A stretch of 49,557 nucleotides of DNA, from positions 1 to 49,557 of the forward strand of contig SVQY01000013.1 in the NCBI GenBank assembly GCA_015065135.1, written 5' to 3'. The position numbers and the translations under genes are program-made. Numbering within the stretch: the stretch's first letter is position 1; the number at the start of each line of letters is the position of its first letter. Source of the stretch: Oscillospiraceae bacterium (GTDB lineage Bacteria; Bacillota; Clostridia; Oscillospirales; CAG-272). This document shows, piece by piece, positions 23,984 to 32,479 of this stretch. The notes under the pieces were generated by a model. That model was not told where the DNA came from. It saw only the letters and a program-made list of their open reading frames with translations, and did not search any database.

Positions 23984-25525
23984 TTATTTTGCGTAGTCTA
24001 CCGCGCGGCTCTCGCGGATCAGATTGACCTTGATCTGACCGGGGTACTTGACCTCGTCCTGGATCTTCTTGGCCATATCTCTTGCGATCAGCTTCATGCC
24101 CTCGTCGGTCACGTCCTCGGGCTTGACCATCACGCGCAGCTCGCGGCCGGCCTGAATGGCGAATGCCTTATCCACACCCTCAAAGCCCTTGGCGATCTCC
24201 TCCAGCTTTTCCAGGCGCTTGATGTAGTTCTCCAGGTCCTCGCGACGGGCACCGGGGCGGGATGCGGAGATCGCATCGGCGGCCTGCACCAGAATGGCGA
24301 TAACGGTCTGGGGTTCTACGTCGTTGTGGTGTGCCTCAATGGCGTGTACCACATCCTTGTTTTCCTTGTACTTGCGGGTCACGTTCACACCCAGCTCAAC
24401 GTGGGTGCCCTCGACGTCGTGGGGGAATGCCTTACCGATGTCGTGCAGCAGACCTGCGCGCTTTGCGGTGGCGGCGTCTACGCCCAGCTCCTCGGCCATA
24501 ATGCCGGCGAGGAAGGCGACCTCGATGGAATGCTTGAGTACGTTCTGACCGTAGCTGGTACGGTAGCGAAGTCTGCCAAGCAGCTTCACCAGCTCGGGAT
24601 GCAGGTTGGGGATGCCCACCTCGTAGGTAGCGCGCTCGCCTGCCTGCTTGACCACAGCCTCGACCTCACGGCGGCATTTCTCCACCGTTTCCTCGATGCG
24701 TGCGGGATGGATGCGACCGTCCGAGATGAGACGCTCCAGCGTCAGTCTCGCGACTTCGCGGCGAACAGGGTCAAAGCCGGAAAGGGTAATGGCCTCGGGC
24801 GTATCGTCGATGATCAGCTCAACGCCGGTCAGGGTCTCCAGCTTCTGAATGTTGCGGCCCTCGCGGCCAATGATGCGGCCCTTCATCTCCTCGCTGGGGA
24901 TCTGGACCACGGAAATGGTGGATTCCGCCACGTGATCGGTGGCGCAGCGCTGAATGGCGAGAGAGAGGATGTTGCGTGCCTTGGTGTCGGCCTCGTCCTT
25001 GAACTGGGCATCCAGCTCATCAAGGCGCTGGGCCAGCTCGTGCTTGACCTCGCTCTCTACGCGCTCGATCAGCTCCTCCTTGGCTTCCTCGGCGGTCAGA
25101 CCCGCCAGATCCTCCAGAACCTTTTTATGCTCCGCCAGGGTGGCAGAGATCTCCTCGCGCAGCAGATCGTTTTCTTTGATCTTCTGCTCCAGAGTCTCGT
25201 TCTTACGGTCCAGGGTCTCAGACTTGTGATCCAGATTTTCTTCCTTCTGGGTCAGTCTGCGCTCCATGCTCTTGACTTCGGCACGGCGCTCTTTCAGATC
25301 GGCTTCGGTTTCGTTGCGCAAACGAAGAATGTCTTCTTTTGCTTCCAACAAGCGTTCCTTCTTCATGGCTTCAGCCTGCTGCGCGCAATCCTTCAGAATG
25401 CGTTCTGCTTCCGCTTTTGCCGAGCCGATCTTCTTTTCCGCCAGAATTCTGCGGATCAGAAAGCCGATGGCACCGCCAAGAACAAGGGCCGCTGCAATCA
25501 AGCCGATTGCAAGTCCCATATTCAT
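23984..25525 (-). CDS. rny: Ribonuclease Y
   Basis: Membrane-anchored endoribonuclease that starts decay of many mRNAs in Bacillota. The 513-residue form starts at ATG 25525 behind AAAGGAGGT; the frame extends to 25582 without a site. An N-terminal membrane helix ([18 protein letters not shown]) is followed by a long charged coiled coil (about residues 30-200), a KH domain ([12 protein letters not shown]) and an HD domain with LLHDIGKAF. The gene is alone on its strand, convergent with the surface protein gene. Confidence 0.96.
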   Translation of the reverse strand: MNMGLAIGLIAAALVLGGAIGFLIRRILAEKKIGSAKAEAERILKDCAQQAEAMKKERLLEAKEDILRLRNETEADLKERRAEVKSMERRLTQKEENLDHKSETLDRKNETLEQKIKENDLLREEISATLAEHKKVLEDLAGLTAEEAKEELIERVESEVKHELAQRLDELDAQFKDEADTKARNILSLAIQRCATDHVAESTISVVQIPSEEMKGRIIGREGRNIQKLETLTGVELIIDDTPEAITLSGFDPVRREVARLTLERLISDGRIHPARIEETVEKCRREVEAVVKQAGERATYEVGIPNLHPELVKLLGRLRYRTSYGQNVLKHSIEVAFLAGIMAEELGVDAATAKRAGLLHDIGKAFPHDVEGTHVELGVNVTRKYKENKDVVHAIEAHHNDVEPQTVIAILVQAADAISASRPGARREDLENYIKRLEKLEEIAKGFEGVDKAFAIQAGRELRVMVKPEDVTDEGMKLIARDMAKKIQDEVKYPGQIKVNLIRESRAVDYAK

Positions 25526-25607
25526 AATGTACTTACCTCCTTTTTTGATTTTGTTTTTGCTTGGAATATATACGAAAGACATATGTCACCATTGTATATA
25601 CCATTTT

Positions 25608-25636
25608 ATTATACACTATTAAAATAGAAATGTCAA
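25608..25636 (-). promoter_or_regulatory. Sigma-A promoter of rny
   Basis: On the minus strand, TTGACA (25631-25636) and TATAAT (25608-25613) with 17-bp spacing. The ~185 bp between here and the nrdD promoter hold nothing recognisable. Confidence 0.85.
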
Positions 25637-25820
25637 GGGTGACAGGGGCGGTTTAAGGGTGTTTTTTTGCCGTTTCTCTCCTGCAGCAAGGTGGCAAAAA
25701 CGCCCAAACCCCGATGGCGTGGGCGGTTGCGCCGATCGGGCGAAAATCCCTTGCCCAAAAGAGAAAAAAGACACCAAAAATGGAGGGCTTTTTTTGTGCA
25801 ATATTTTTGCTGATTTTGGC

Positions 25821-25849
25821 TTTACTTTTGTGGGCATCCGTGGTATACT
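25821..25849 (+). promoter_or_regulatory. Promoter of nrdD-nrdG
   Basis: TTTACT (25821-25826) and TATACT (25844-25849) with 17-bp spacing, about 95 bp before the nrdD start. Confidence 0.6.
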
Positions 25850-25862
25850 AATCATCGGCACG

Positions 25863-25878
25863 CCACAAGATATAGTGT
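25863..25878. promoter_or_regulatory. Candidate NrdR box
   Basis: The 16-mer ending in ATATAGTGT matches 13 of 16 positions of the NrdR consensus ACACTATATATAGTGT and lies just after the likely nrdD transcription start. NrdR boxes usually come in pairs; I do not find a good second one. Confidence 0.45.
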
Positions 25879-25943
25879 AAGTGTGGTTTACATATAACAA
25901 AATATGGAAATTTTGAGAAAAAGACAAGGAGGAGCGAAAAGAC

Positions 25944-28127
25944 GTGAAGATCATTAAAAGAAACGGCTCGGAAACGACCTTTGACAGACTGAAGATCTGC
26001 CGCGCTATCCAGAAGGCAAATGAGAGCGGTGAGGGCAAGCCCGAGCTGACGCAGCGCCAGATTGACTATATTTCCTTTGTGATCGAGGATTACTGCAACG
26101 AGATCGGCAGAGCACTCTCCGTGGAGGAGATCCAGGAGCTGGTCGAGTCGCTGATCATTCAGCAGAATGCGCCCGAAACCGCAAAGCGCTACATTCGCTA
26201 TCGCTTTACCCGTAATCTGGCACGCCAGTCCAATACCACCGACGGCAACATCCTCTCGCTGATCGAATGTAATAATGAGGAAGCAAAGCAGGAGAACGCC
26301 AACAAGAACCCCACCGTCAATAGCGTGCAGCGTGACTATATGGCAGGTGAGGTCTCCAAGGATATCACCCGTCGTATCCTGCTGCCCGAGGACATCGTAA
26401 AGGCACACGAGGAGGGCATCATCCACTTCCACGATGCCGACTACTTCGCCCAGCATATGCACAACTGCGATCTGGTGAACCTGGAGGATATGCTGCAGAA
26501 CGGCACCGTTATCAGCGGCACGATGATCGAAAAGCCCCATAGCTTTTCCACCGCTTGTAACATCGCCACCCAGATCATTGCGCAGGTGGCATCCAACCAG
26601 TACGGCGGTCAGAGCATTTCGCTCACGCATCTTGCGCCCTTCGTACAGATCTCCCGTGAAAAGATCGCCCGTCAGGTGCGCGCAGAGGTAGAGAGCCTTG
26701 GCGCCGTTGCCGACGAGGCGAAGATCGCCGAGATCGTGGAGAACCGCCTGCTGGAGGAGATCCGCCGTGGCGTACAGACCATTCAGTATCAGGTGGTGAC
26801 TTTGCTGACCACCAACGGCCAGGCACCCTTTGTGACCGTTTTCATGTATTTGGGCGAGGCAAAGGATCCCGCGCTGAAGCGCGATCTGGCGCTCATCATC
26901 CGCGAGGTGCTGGAGCAGCGCTGCGTGGGCGTGAAAAACGAGGCCGGCGTTTACGTGACCCCCGCCTTCCCCAAGCTCATCTACGTGCTGGAGGAGGATA
27001 ACATCCGTGAGGGCGCACCCTACTGGGAGCTGACCAAGCTGGCTGCCAAGTGTACCGCCAAGCGCATGGTTCCCGACTATATTTCCGAAAAGATGATGCT
27101 GAAGCTGAAGGTTGACCAGAACGGTGACGGCCAGTGCTACACCTGCATGGGCTGCCGCTCCTTCCTGACCCCTTGGGTGGATGAGAACGGAAAGGCGAAG
27201 TATTACGGCCGCTTCAATCAGGGCGTCGTGACCATCAACCTGGTGGATGCCGCCTGCACCGCCGTCAAGGACGGCAAGAACGAGGAGAAGTTCTGGGAGG
27301 TCCTGGAGGACCGTCTGGAGCTTTGCCATCGCGCACTGCAGTGCCGCCACGAGCGCTTGGAGGGCACTCTTTCGGATGCCGCGCCCATTCTGTGGCAGTA
27401 CGGTGCATTGGCAAGACTGGAGAAGGGAGAGCCTATCACCAAGCTCCTGCACGGCGGTTACTCCACCATCTCTCTCGGCTATGCGGGCCTTTGGGAGTGC
27501 GTCTATGCCGTGACCGGCAAGAAGCTGACCGATCCCGAGGGCGAAAAGTTCGGTCTGAGAGTTATGCAGAAGCTGAACGATGCCTGCGCCAAGTGGAAGG
27601 CTGCGGAAAATATCCACTATTCTCTCTACGGCACCCCCCTGGAGTCCACCACCTACAAGTTCGCCAAGTGCCTGCAGAAGCGCTTCGGCAAGATCCCCGG
27701 TGTCACCGACAAGAGCTATATCACCAACTCCTATCACGTGCACGTGACCGAGGAGATCGATGCATTCGACAAGCTGGCGTTTGAGGCCAAGTTCCAGGAG
27801 CTGTCTCCCGGTGGTGCCATCAGCTACGTGGAGGTTCCCAATATGCAGGATAACCTGGACGCGGTGCTGGAGGTCATGAAGTTCATCTACGACAACATCA
27901 TGTATGCTGAGCTGAACACCAAGAGCGACTATTGCCAGATCTGCGGCTACGACGGCGAGATCCAGATCGTAGAGGATGACGGCAAGCTTGTCTGGGAGTG
28001 CCCCAACTGTCACAACCGTGATCAGAACACCATGAACGTGGCGCGCCGCACCTGCGGTTACATCGGCTCCCAGTACTGGAATCAGGGTCGTACCCAGGAG
28101 ATCAAGGAGCGCGTTCTGCACCTTTGA
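25944..28127 (+). CDS. nrdD: Anaerobic ribonucleoside-triphosphate reductase
   Basis: Class III reductase making dNTPs from NTPs without oxygen by a glycyl radical. The 727-residue protein starts at GTG 25944 behind AAGGAGGA. Residues 1-90 are an ATP-cone regulatory domain (KRNGSETTFDRLKICRAI). The C-terminal zinc site is formed by CQICGY and CPNCHN. The glycyl radical motif RRTCGYIGS places the radical at Gly705. The activase gene nrdG begins 2 bp after the stop. Together with the absence of other reductases in view this fits a strict anaerobe. Confidence 0.97.
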   Translation: MKIIKRNGSETTFDRLKICRAIQKANESGEGKPELTQRQIDYISFVIEDYCNEIGRALSVEEIQELVESLIIQQNAPETAKRYIRYRFTRNLARQSNTTDGNILSLIECNNEEAKQENANKNPTVNSVQRDYMAGEVSKDITRRILLPEDIVKAHEEGIIHFHDADYFAQHMHNCDLVNLEDMLQNGTVISGTMIEKPHSFSTACNIATQIIAQVASNQYGGQSISLTHLAPFVQISREKIARQVRAEVESLGAVADEAKIAEIVENRLLEEIRRGVQTIQYQVVTLLTTNGQAPFVTVFMYLGEAKDPALKRDLALIIREVLEQRCVGVKNEAGVYVTPAFPKLIYVLEEDNIREGAPYWELTKLAAKCTAKRMVPDYISEKMMLKLKVDQNGDGQCYTCMGCRSFLTPWVDENGKAKYYGRFNQGVVTINLVDAACTAVKDGKNEEKFWEVLEDRLELCHRALQCRHERLEGTLSDAAPILWQYGALARLEKGEPITKLLHGGYSTISLGYAGLWECVYAVTGKKLTDPEGEKFGLRVMQKLNDACAKWKAAENIHYSLYGTPLESTTYKFAKCLQKRFGKIPGVTDKSYITNSYHVHVTEEIDAFDKLAFEAKFQELSPGGAISYVEVPNMQDNLDAVLEVMKFIYDNIMYAELNTKSDYCQICGYDGEIQIVEDDGKLVWECPNCHNRDQNTMNVARRTCGYIGSQYWNQGRTQEIKERVLHL

Positions 28128-28128
28128 T

Positions 28129-28653
28129 ATGAATTACGCTACCATCAAAAAACGGGATATTGCCAACGGTCCGGGTGTGCGGGTCTCGCTGTTTGTTTCC
28201 GGCTGCACCCACCGTTGCCCCGATTGCTTCAATGAGATCGCGTGGGATTTTTCCTACGGCGAGCCCTTTGGCGAGGCGGTGGAGGCAGAGCTGCTTGAGG
28301 CACTTTCTCCCGACTACATTCAAGGGCTGAGCTTACTGGGCGGAGAGCCGTTTGAACCGCAAAATCAGCGCACGTTATGCCATTTTTTGAAAAAAGTGCG
28401 CGAAACGTATCCGCAAAAAAACGTCTGGTGCTATTCCGGCTACACCCTGGAGGAGCTGACCGGCAAGGTGCAAAGCCGTTGCCGCTGCGAGGTTACCGAC
28501 GGGATGCTTGCCTGCATCGACGTGCTGGTGGACGGCAGGTTTGAAAAGGAAAAGAAGAACATCCGCCTGCGCTTTCGCGGCTCGGAAAACCAACGTCTTA
28601 TCGATATGAACAAGACCCGTGAGCGCGGCGAGCTCGTGCTGTGGGATGACTGA
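28129..28653 (+). CDS. nrdG: Anaerobic ribonucleotide reductase activating protein
   Basis: Radical SAM enzyme that installs the glycyl radical on NrdD. The 174-residue length is normal. The cluster motif SGCTHRCPDC has the Cys-x3-Cys-x2-Cys spacing, and LSLLGGEPF provides the GGE SAM-binding motif. The ATG follows the nrdD stop by 1 nt (TGATATG), so coupling is tight. A hairpin with a T-rich tail lies 50 bp after the stop. Confidence 0.95.
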   Translation: MNYATIKKRDIANGPGVRVSLFVSGCTHRCPDCFNEIAWDFSYGEPFGEAVEAELLEALSPDYIQGLSLLGGEPFEPQNQRTLCHFLKKVRETYPQKNVWCYSGYTLEELTGKVQSRCRCEVTDGMLACIDVLVDGRFEKEKKNIRLRFRGSENQRLIDMNKTRERGELVLWDD

Positions 28654-28702
28654 AAGAAAAAGCGCCCCGCGATTAGGGTGTTCCCCTAAAGGACAGTTTT
28701 CA

Positions 28703-28740
28703 AAAATACGGTATATCTCGAAAGGGATATGCCGTATTTT
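28703..28740. terminator. Hairpin after nrdG, probable terminator
   Basis: 15-bp arms (28703-28717 with 28726-28740) with one mismatch, A-run before and T-run after, so usable in both directions. Confidence 0.6.
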
Positions 28741-28765
28741 GCTTGTAGCCTTTAGGGCGTATAAA

Positions 28766-28784
28766 CCACCACTTGCAGTGGTGG
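28766..28784. repeat. REP-like hairpin 1
   Basis: CCACCACT-TGC-AGTGGTGG, a perfect 8-bp stem with a 3-nt loop. Related to those at 29003 and 29202. Confidence 0.6.
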
Positions 28785-28804
28785 AATAAAAATGCTTTAG
28801 CCAT

Positions 28805-28904
28805 AGGCTCTCCCCCTTGGGAGAGCTCCCGCAATAGCGGGTGAGAGGGCAGGAAATACCCCTCTCCGTCGGCTCCGCCGCCACCTCTCCCCAAGGGCGA
28901 GGCT
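28805..28904. repeat. 100-bp imperfect inverted repeat
   Basis: AGGCTCTCCCCCTTGGGAGAG at the left end is mirrored by a CTCTCCCCAAGGGCGAGGCT end, with inner hairpins CCCGCAATAGCGGG and GTCGGCTCCGCCG-like. This resembles a non-autonomous mobile repeat (MITE). Confidence 0.55.
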
Positions 28905-29002
28905 TTGCCGAATTTTCGGCAGCGGGGCGATAATTACTAATGTTTATTGTTCGGTACGTCTTCAGATGTTGTCAGCACCATTGCCTTGAAGGCACGGTGC
29001 AT

Positions 29003-29023
29003 ACCGCCACTTGAAGTGGTGGT
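29003..29023. repeat. REP-like hairpin 2
   Basis: ACCGCCACT-TGA-AGTGGTGGT, a 9-bp stem with one G-T pair and a 3-nt loop. Confidence 0.55.
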
Positions 29024-29201
29024 TATGATTTTGTGTCTACAAAAGCAGTGCTTGTCAGGAAAATTGATACGTCATAGGTGAACATAAAAAAGGCTCCCAT
29101 TTGCACAAGGGAGGCTCTTGTTGCATTCGTTGCTAAAGGTAAGTCCTAAAGTGCGTTCTACGCATCGCGAGGAACAGAGGGCTTCGCCCGCATCTGCAAT
29201 A

Positions 29202-29220
29202 CCACCCGTTTGACGGGTGG
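29202..29220. repeat. REP-like hairpin 3
   Basis: CCACCCGT-TTG-ACGGGTGG, a perfect 8-bp stem with a 3-nt loop, 26 bp from the end of the XRE gene. Confidence 0.55.
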
Positions 29221-29245
29221 ATCATTATTATCCCTGGCGGGAGAG

Positions 29246-29494
29246 TCAGATTTTCTTGTTGATCCGATAGGGCGTGCCGTCCAAGGTTTTGGGGGTATCT
29301 GTCAAGCCCGCAAGATAGTCCAAGGATACGTTATAATATTTGGCCAGCGTGATAAAGTGATGCATGGGCAATTCGCGTTCGCCTGTTTCGTATCGGGTAT
29401 ATTGCGGTTGCGTGGTTTGGAGGAGAAGCGCGACATCCTTTTGCAGCAAATTGTGATCCTCGCGCAGATCTCGCAGGCGTTGATAATATTTCAT
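29246..29494 (-). CDS. XRE-family transcriptional regulator
   Basis: An 82-residue single-domain Cro/C1-type helix-turn-helix protein: LRDLREDHNLLQKDVALLL, TTQPQYTRYETGERELPM and LAKYYNVSLDYLAGLTD are canonical. ATG 29494 has GGAAG upstream; the frame continues to 29557 across the operators. It is divergent from the small gene at 29611. Two matching palindromes between them are the likely binding sites. Such pairs are common in phage-derived or stress loci. Role unknown. Confidence 0.9.
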   Translation of the reverse strand: MKYYQRLRDLREDHNLLQKDVALLLQTTQPQYTRYETGERELPMHHFITLAKYYNVSLDYLAGLTDTPKTLDGTPYRINKKI

Positions 29495-29534
29495 TTTTAT
29501 TCTTCCTTTTTTGTTTTTTAGTATTGTATCACAA

Positions 29535-29552
29535 AATATCCAAACGGGTATT
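29535..29552. promoter_or_regulatory. XRE operator O1
   Basis: AATATCCAAACGGGTATT, an imperfect copy of O2 centred 22 bp away, about two helical turns, overlapping the start of the -35 box. Confidence 0.6.
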
Positions 29553-29579
29553 GACAAATATCCAAATGGATATTATAAT
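29551..29579 (+). promoter_or_regulatory. Promoter with operator O2 filling its spacer
   Basis: TTGACA (29551-29556) and TATAAT (29574-29579) with 17-bp spacing. The spacer is the palindrome AATATCCAAATGGATATT (29557-29574). A bound XRE dimer would block RNA polymerase directly. Confidence 0.8.
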
Positions 29580-29610
29580 AAATGTATTCTTATGAAGATA
29601 GGAGGAAAAT

Positions 29611-29871
29611 ATGAAGGATACAATGATCAAGCTATGGCATGGGGAGGGGATCACTGAGTCCGAGCATTGCCGTGAACGGGTGAGAGAGCTGGTGAAGCAG
29701 CTCTGTCAATACGAAAGGGAGCTGCATAGGCAGCTTGATGAGAAAGGAAGGGAATTGCTGGAGGCGCTACAGGATGCACACGGTGAGATCGCCTCTCTGG
29801 AAAAGGAGGAGGCATTTTCGCACGGCATGACGATGGGGCTGCGGTTGATGGCGGAGGCGCTTGAAGAGTGA
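29611..29871 (+). CDS. Small acidic helical protein, DUF6809-like
   Basis: An 86-residue protein behind GGAGG. It is almost wholly charged helix (RERVRELVKQLCQYERELHRQL) and ends in EEAFSHGMTMGLRLMAEAL, a pattern I associate with DUF6809 proteins of Clostridia, which have no known function. It is controlled by the operator-bearing promoter at 29551 and divergent from the XRE gene, 170 bp before recA. The pair might be a regulator with its small effector, but nothing marks it as toxin or antitoxin. Confidence 0.7.
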   Translation: MKDTMIKLWHGEGITESEHCRERVRELVKQLCQYERELHRQLDEKGRELLEALQDAHGEIASLEKEEAFSHGMTMGLRLMAEALEE

Positions 29872-29970
29872 ATTTCGAAATGCGGAAAAATAAAAGTATC
29901 TGTTTAAATTTGAAAAACGGGTGAATAAAAAATATTTTCCGCTTTTGGAAAGAAATATTGCAAAAACCTC

Positions 29971-29999
29971 TTGACAAGCGCATGGTTTTGCCGTATAAT
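29971..29999 (+). promoter_or_regulatory. Sigma-A promoter of recA
   Basis: TTGACA (29971-29976) and TATAAT (29994-29999), 17-bp spacing. No GAAC-N4-GTTC LexA box is visible in the 170 bp before recA. Confidence 0.88.
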
Positions 30000-30040
30000 G
30001 GGATCAACGACGAAAAATAACCGCAAAAGGAGATCGGAAC

Positions 30041-31165
30041 ATGGCAAAGGCAAGTGCACCCAAAAAGACTGTAACCTCGCTGGCAGGCGCAGACGCGGCC
30101 GAGCGCAAGAAGGCATTGGAGACTGCGATCAAGCAGCTGGAGCGCGATTATGGCGCGGGAACCGTGATGAAGCTGGGAGAGAACACCCATATGGAGGTGC
30201 AGGCCGTGCATACCGGCTCTATTGCGCTGGATCGCGCCCTTGGCATCGGCGGCGTGCCCCGTGGCAGAATCATTGAGATCTTTGGCCCGGAATCCTCCGG
30301 TAAGACCACTGTTGCGCTGCACATCGTAGCCGAGGTGCAAAAGACCGGCGGTCAGGCTGCCTTTATTGATGCAGAGCACGCGTTGGATCCCGTTTACGCC
30401 AAGGCGCTGGGCGTGGATATCAACAACCTGCTGGTCTCGCAGCCCGATTGTGGCGAGGATGCGCTGGATATCACCGAGGCGCTGGTGCGCTCGGGCGCTG
30501 TTGACGTGGTGGTCATCGACTCGGTCGCAGCTCTGGTGCCCCGTCAGGAGATCGAGGGCGATATGGGCCAGTCTCAGGTCGGCGTGCAGGCAAGACTGAT
30601 GTCCCAGGCAATGCGTAAGCTTTCCGCGGTCATTTCCAAGAGCAATGCCGTGGTCATCTTCATCAATCAGCTGCGTGAGAAGGTCGGTGTGATGTACGGT
30701 AATCCCGAGACCACCACCGGCGGCCGCGCACTGAAGTTTTATGCCTCGGTGCGTATCGACGTGCGCAAGACCGAGCAGCTGAAGAACGGTAACGATATTT
30801 ACGGCAACCACGTGAAGTGCAAGATTGTGAAGAACAAGGTCGCGCCCCCCTTCAAGGTCGCGGAGTTTGATATTCTCTACGGCAAGGGCATTTCCCGTGC
30901 CGGCGAGCTTGTGGATATCGGCCTTTCGCTGGATGTGATCCAGAAGAGCGGCTCCTGGTTCTCCTACAACGGCGAGCGCTTGGGCCAGGGCAAGGATAAC
31001 ATCCGCAAGATGCTGGAGAGCGATGAGGCACTCTTTGCCGAGATCGAGGCAAAGGTGCGTGCGCTCTCCGACAAGATGGAAGTGACTGAGGATACCTTTG
31101 ATGTCGAGGACGACGAGGAGGATGAATTCGATCTGCGCGCCCTGAAGATGGACGACGATGAATAA
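30041..31165 (+). CDS. recA: Recombinase RecA
   Basis: ATP-dependent strand-exchange protein for homologous recombination and SOS co-protease. 374 residues. Walker A is GPESSGKTT; the conserved segments [23 protein letters not shown] and [20 protein letters not shown] (DNA-binding loop L2) are all present, and the C-terminus is acidic ([20 protein letters not shown]). An unusually long N-terminal lead of about 25 residues rich in Lys and Ala precedes the core. ATG 30041 follows AAAGGAGATCGG. recX overlaps its end by 8 bp. Confidence 0.98.
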   Translation: MAKASAPKKTVTSLAGADAAERKKALETAIKQLERDYGAGTVMKLGENTHMEVQAVHTGSIALDRALGIGGVPRGRIIEIFGPESSGKTTVALHIVAEVQKTGGQAAFIDAEHALDPVYAKALGVDINNLLVSQPDCGEDALDITEALVRSGAVDVVVIDSVAALVPRQEIEGDMGQSQVGVQARLMSQAMRKLSAVISKSNAVVIFINQLREKVGVMYGNPETTTGGRALKFYASVRIDVRKTEQLKNGNDIYGNHVKCKIVKNKVAPPFKVAEFDILYGKGISRAGELVDIGLSLDVIQKSGSWFSYNGERLGQGKDNIRKMLESDEALFAEIEAKVRALSDKMEVTEDTFDVEDDEEDEFDLRALKMDDDE

Positions 31166-31793
31166 GAGCTATCAGATCCTGGAGGTGCGCGCCGCTGAGG
31201 GCGGCGCGCGCCTTCTTGTTGAGATCGAGGAGCGCGTGGGAGAAGCACGGCAAAAGGAAGTGCTTTCTCTTTTGTGCGCAAGGCTGACCCGCCTGCCGCA
31301 GCGCGGTGGCATTTCTTTAGAGGAGGTAGAGGAGCTGCGGCGCGAGGCTGCGATCTGTGCCGCGATCGGCGCAGGCCTGCGCGCGCTTGGTGCCTCCGGT
31401 TCCTCCCGTCGCCACCTGATCGAAAAGCTGCGCGTCAGAGGGTACAGCCATGATGTGGCCGCGGCTGCCGTGGAGGAGCTGGCAGAGAAGGGATACCTGA
31501 AGGAAGAGGAGGGGGCCCTCCGCGAGGCGGAAAAGGGCCTTGCCAAGCTTTGGGGAGATCGCCGGATCCTGGCTGATCTGCAGGCCAAGGGCTACACGGC
31601 GGGGGCGCTTAAATACGCCGAGGCGCGTTTGCGCACCGAGGACGGTGCTGCGCGTTGTGCACAGCTCATCCGCAAGCGCCGTTTGTGCCTTTCCGGAGAA
31701 GAAGCCGAGGTGCGGCGGAGTGTGGCTGCGCTGATGCGCTATGGATATACGATGCAGGAGATCAGATCGGCCCAGAAATACACGAAAAAGTGA
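31158..31793 (+). CDS. recX: RecX, regulator of RecA
   Basis: RecX limits RecA filament growth. The 211-residue protein has three-helix RecX repeats: [20 protein letters not shown] followed by [11 protein letters not shown], then [20 protein letters not shown], then [16 protein letters not shown]. It overlaps recA by 8 bp (ATGAATAA), so the two are co-expressed. The first ~60 residues are variable, as usual for the family. A strong terminator follows. Confidence 0.92.
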   Translation: MNKSYQILEVRAAEGGARLLVEIEERVGEARQKEVLSLLCARLTRLPQRGGISLEEVEELRREAAICAAIGAGLRALGASGSSRRHLIEKLRVRGYSHDVAAAAVEELAEKGYLKEEEGALREAEKGLAKLWGDRRILADLQAKGYTAGALKYAEARLRTEDGAARCAQLIRKRRLCLSGEEAEVRRSVAALMRYGYTMQEIRSAQKYTKK

Positions 31794-31815
31794 ACACGTA
31801 TTCGCTTTTTTGCGC

Positions 31816-31853
31816 AAAAAACGGAGATGAACGCAGTTTCATCTCCGTTTTTT
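31816..31853. terminator. Terminator after recA-recX
   Basis: 16-bp perfect arms (31816-31831 with 31838-31853) with A- and T-runs. Confidence 0.92.
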
Positions 31854-31863
31854 CATTGCAGCC

Positions 31864-31892
31864 TTTACAAAATGCAAGTTTTAGGGTATACT
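31864..31892 (+). promoter_or_regulatory. Promoter of the NUDIX-MFS-GDPD operon
   Basis: TTTACA (31864-31869) and TATACT (31887-31892), 17-bp spacing. Confidence 0.75.
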
Positions 31893-31924
31893 ATTAAAAG
31901 GAACCTTTGCTTTGGGAGGAATTT

Positions 31925-32479
31925 ATGCAACTGGAAGAAAAAAAGATATCCTCGAGGCTCATTTTCGACGGCAAGGTGGTGCATCTTTATGAGGATGAGG
32001 TTCTCTTGCCCAACGGCGTGCGTGCCAAACGGGAATATGTGAAGCACATTGGCGCCGTATGTGTACTGGCGCTGAATGATCACGGTGAGGTGATTCTGGA
32101 GCGGCAGTTTCGCTACCCTTTCCATGAGGAGCTGATCGAGATCCCGGCAGGCAAGCTGGATCGCGCCGACGAGGATCCCACCGAGGCCGCATTGCGTGAG
32201 CTGCGTGAGGAGACCGGTTATGTTCCGGATCAGATCACCTACATCGGCGACTACTATAGCTCGCCTGCCATTCTGGATGAGCGTATCCGTATGTTTTTTG
32301 CTACAGGATTGAAGCGAAACGCGCAACATCTGGATGACGATGAGTTTTTAGAGGTCTTCACGATGCCGCTGGAGGAGCTGGTGGCAAAGGTGTTGACCGG
32401 AGAGATATCGGATGGCAAAACACAGGTGGCTGCCCTGAAGGTCTATACTATGCTGCAGCAGAAAGGAAATAACAAATGA
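31925..32479 (+). CDS. NUDIX hydrolase, ADP-ribose pyrophosphatase type
   Basis: Probably hydrolyses ADP-ribose to AMP and ribose 5-phosphate. 184 residues from ATG 31925 behind GGGAGG. The Nudix box is complete: GKLDRADEDPTEAALRELRE continuing into ETGYVP, preceded by IEIPAG, the mark of the ADPRase branch. The family member of Bacillus is NudF. Its stop overlaps the start of the MFS gene by 4 bp, which opens a three-gene operon. Confidence 0.92.
   Translation: MQLEEKKISSRLIFDGKVVHLYEDEVLLPNGVRAKREYVKHIGAVCVLALNDHGEVILERQFRYPFHEELIEIPAGKLDRADEDPTEAALRELREETGYVPDQITYIGDYYSSPAILDERIRMFFATGLKRNAQHLDDDEFLEVFTMPLEELVAKVLTGEISDGKTQVAALKVYTMLQQKGNNK

Larger units (their letters stand above)
28654..29245. 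other. 590-bp intergenic region full of hairpins, no gene
   Basis: No credible coding sequence on either strand. It holds at least five stem-loops, three of them short GC-rich hairpins with 3-nt loops related to each other, and a 100-bp imperfect inverted repeat of a type I recall as common between genes of gut Clostridia. The pattern suggests REP-like or decayed IS200/IS605-type sequence, but no transposase remnant was found. Confidence 0.6.

Noticed and set aside
23891-25627. 578-residue plus-strand frame opposite rny
   Set aside because: Shadow of rny, whose KH and HD domains and promoter are clear.
25848-28121. 757-residue minus-strand frame opposite nrdD
   Set aside because: Shadow of nrdD, which has full motifs; the antisense translation is Leu/Gly/His-rich and resembles nothing.
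28681-28700. TAAAGGACA near 28688 matching part of the cassette arm
   Set aside because: Only 9 bases agree, in different context without spoIVB sequence; chance is enough.
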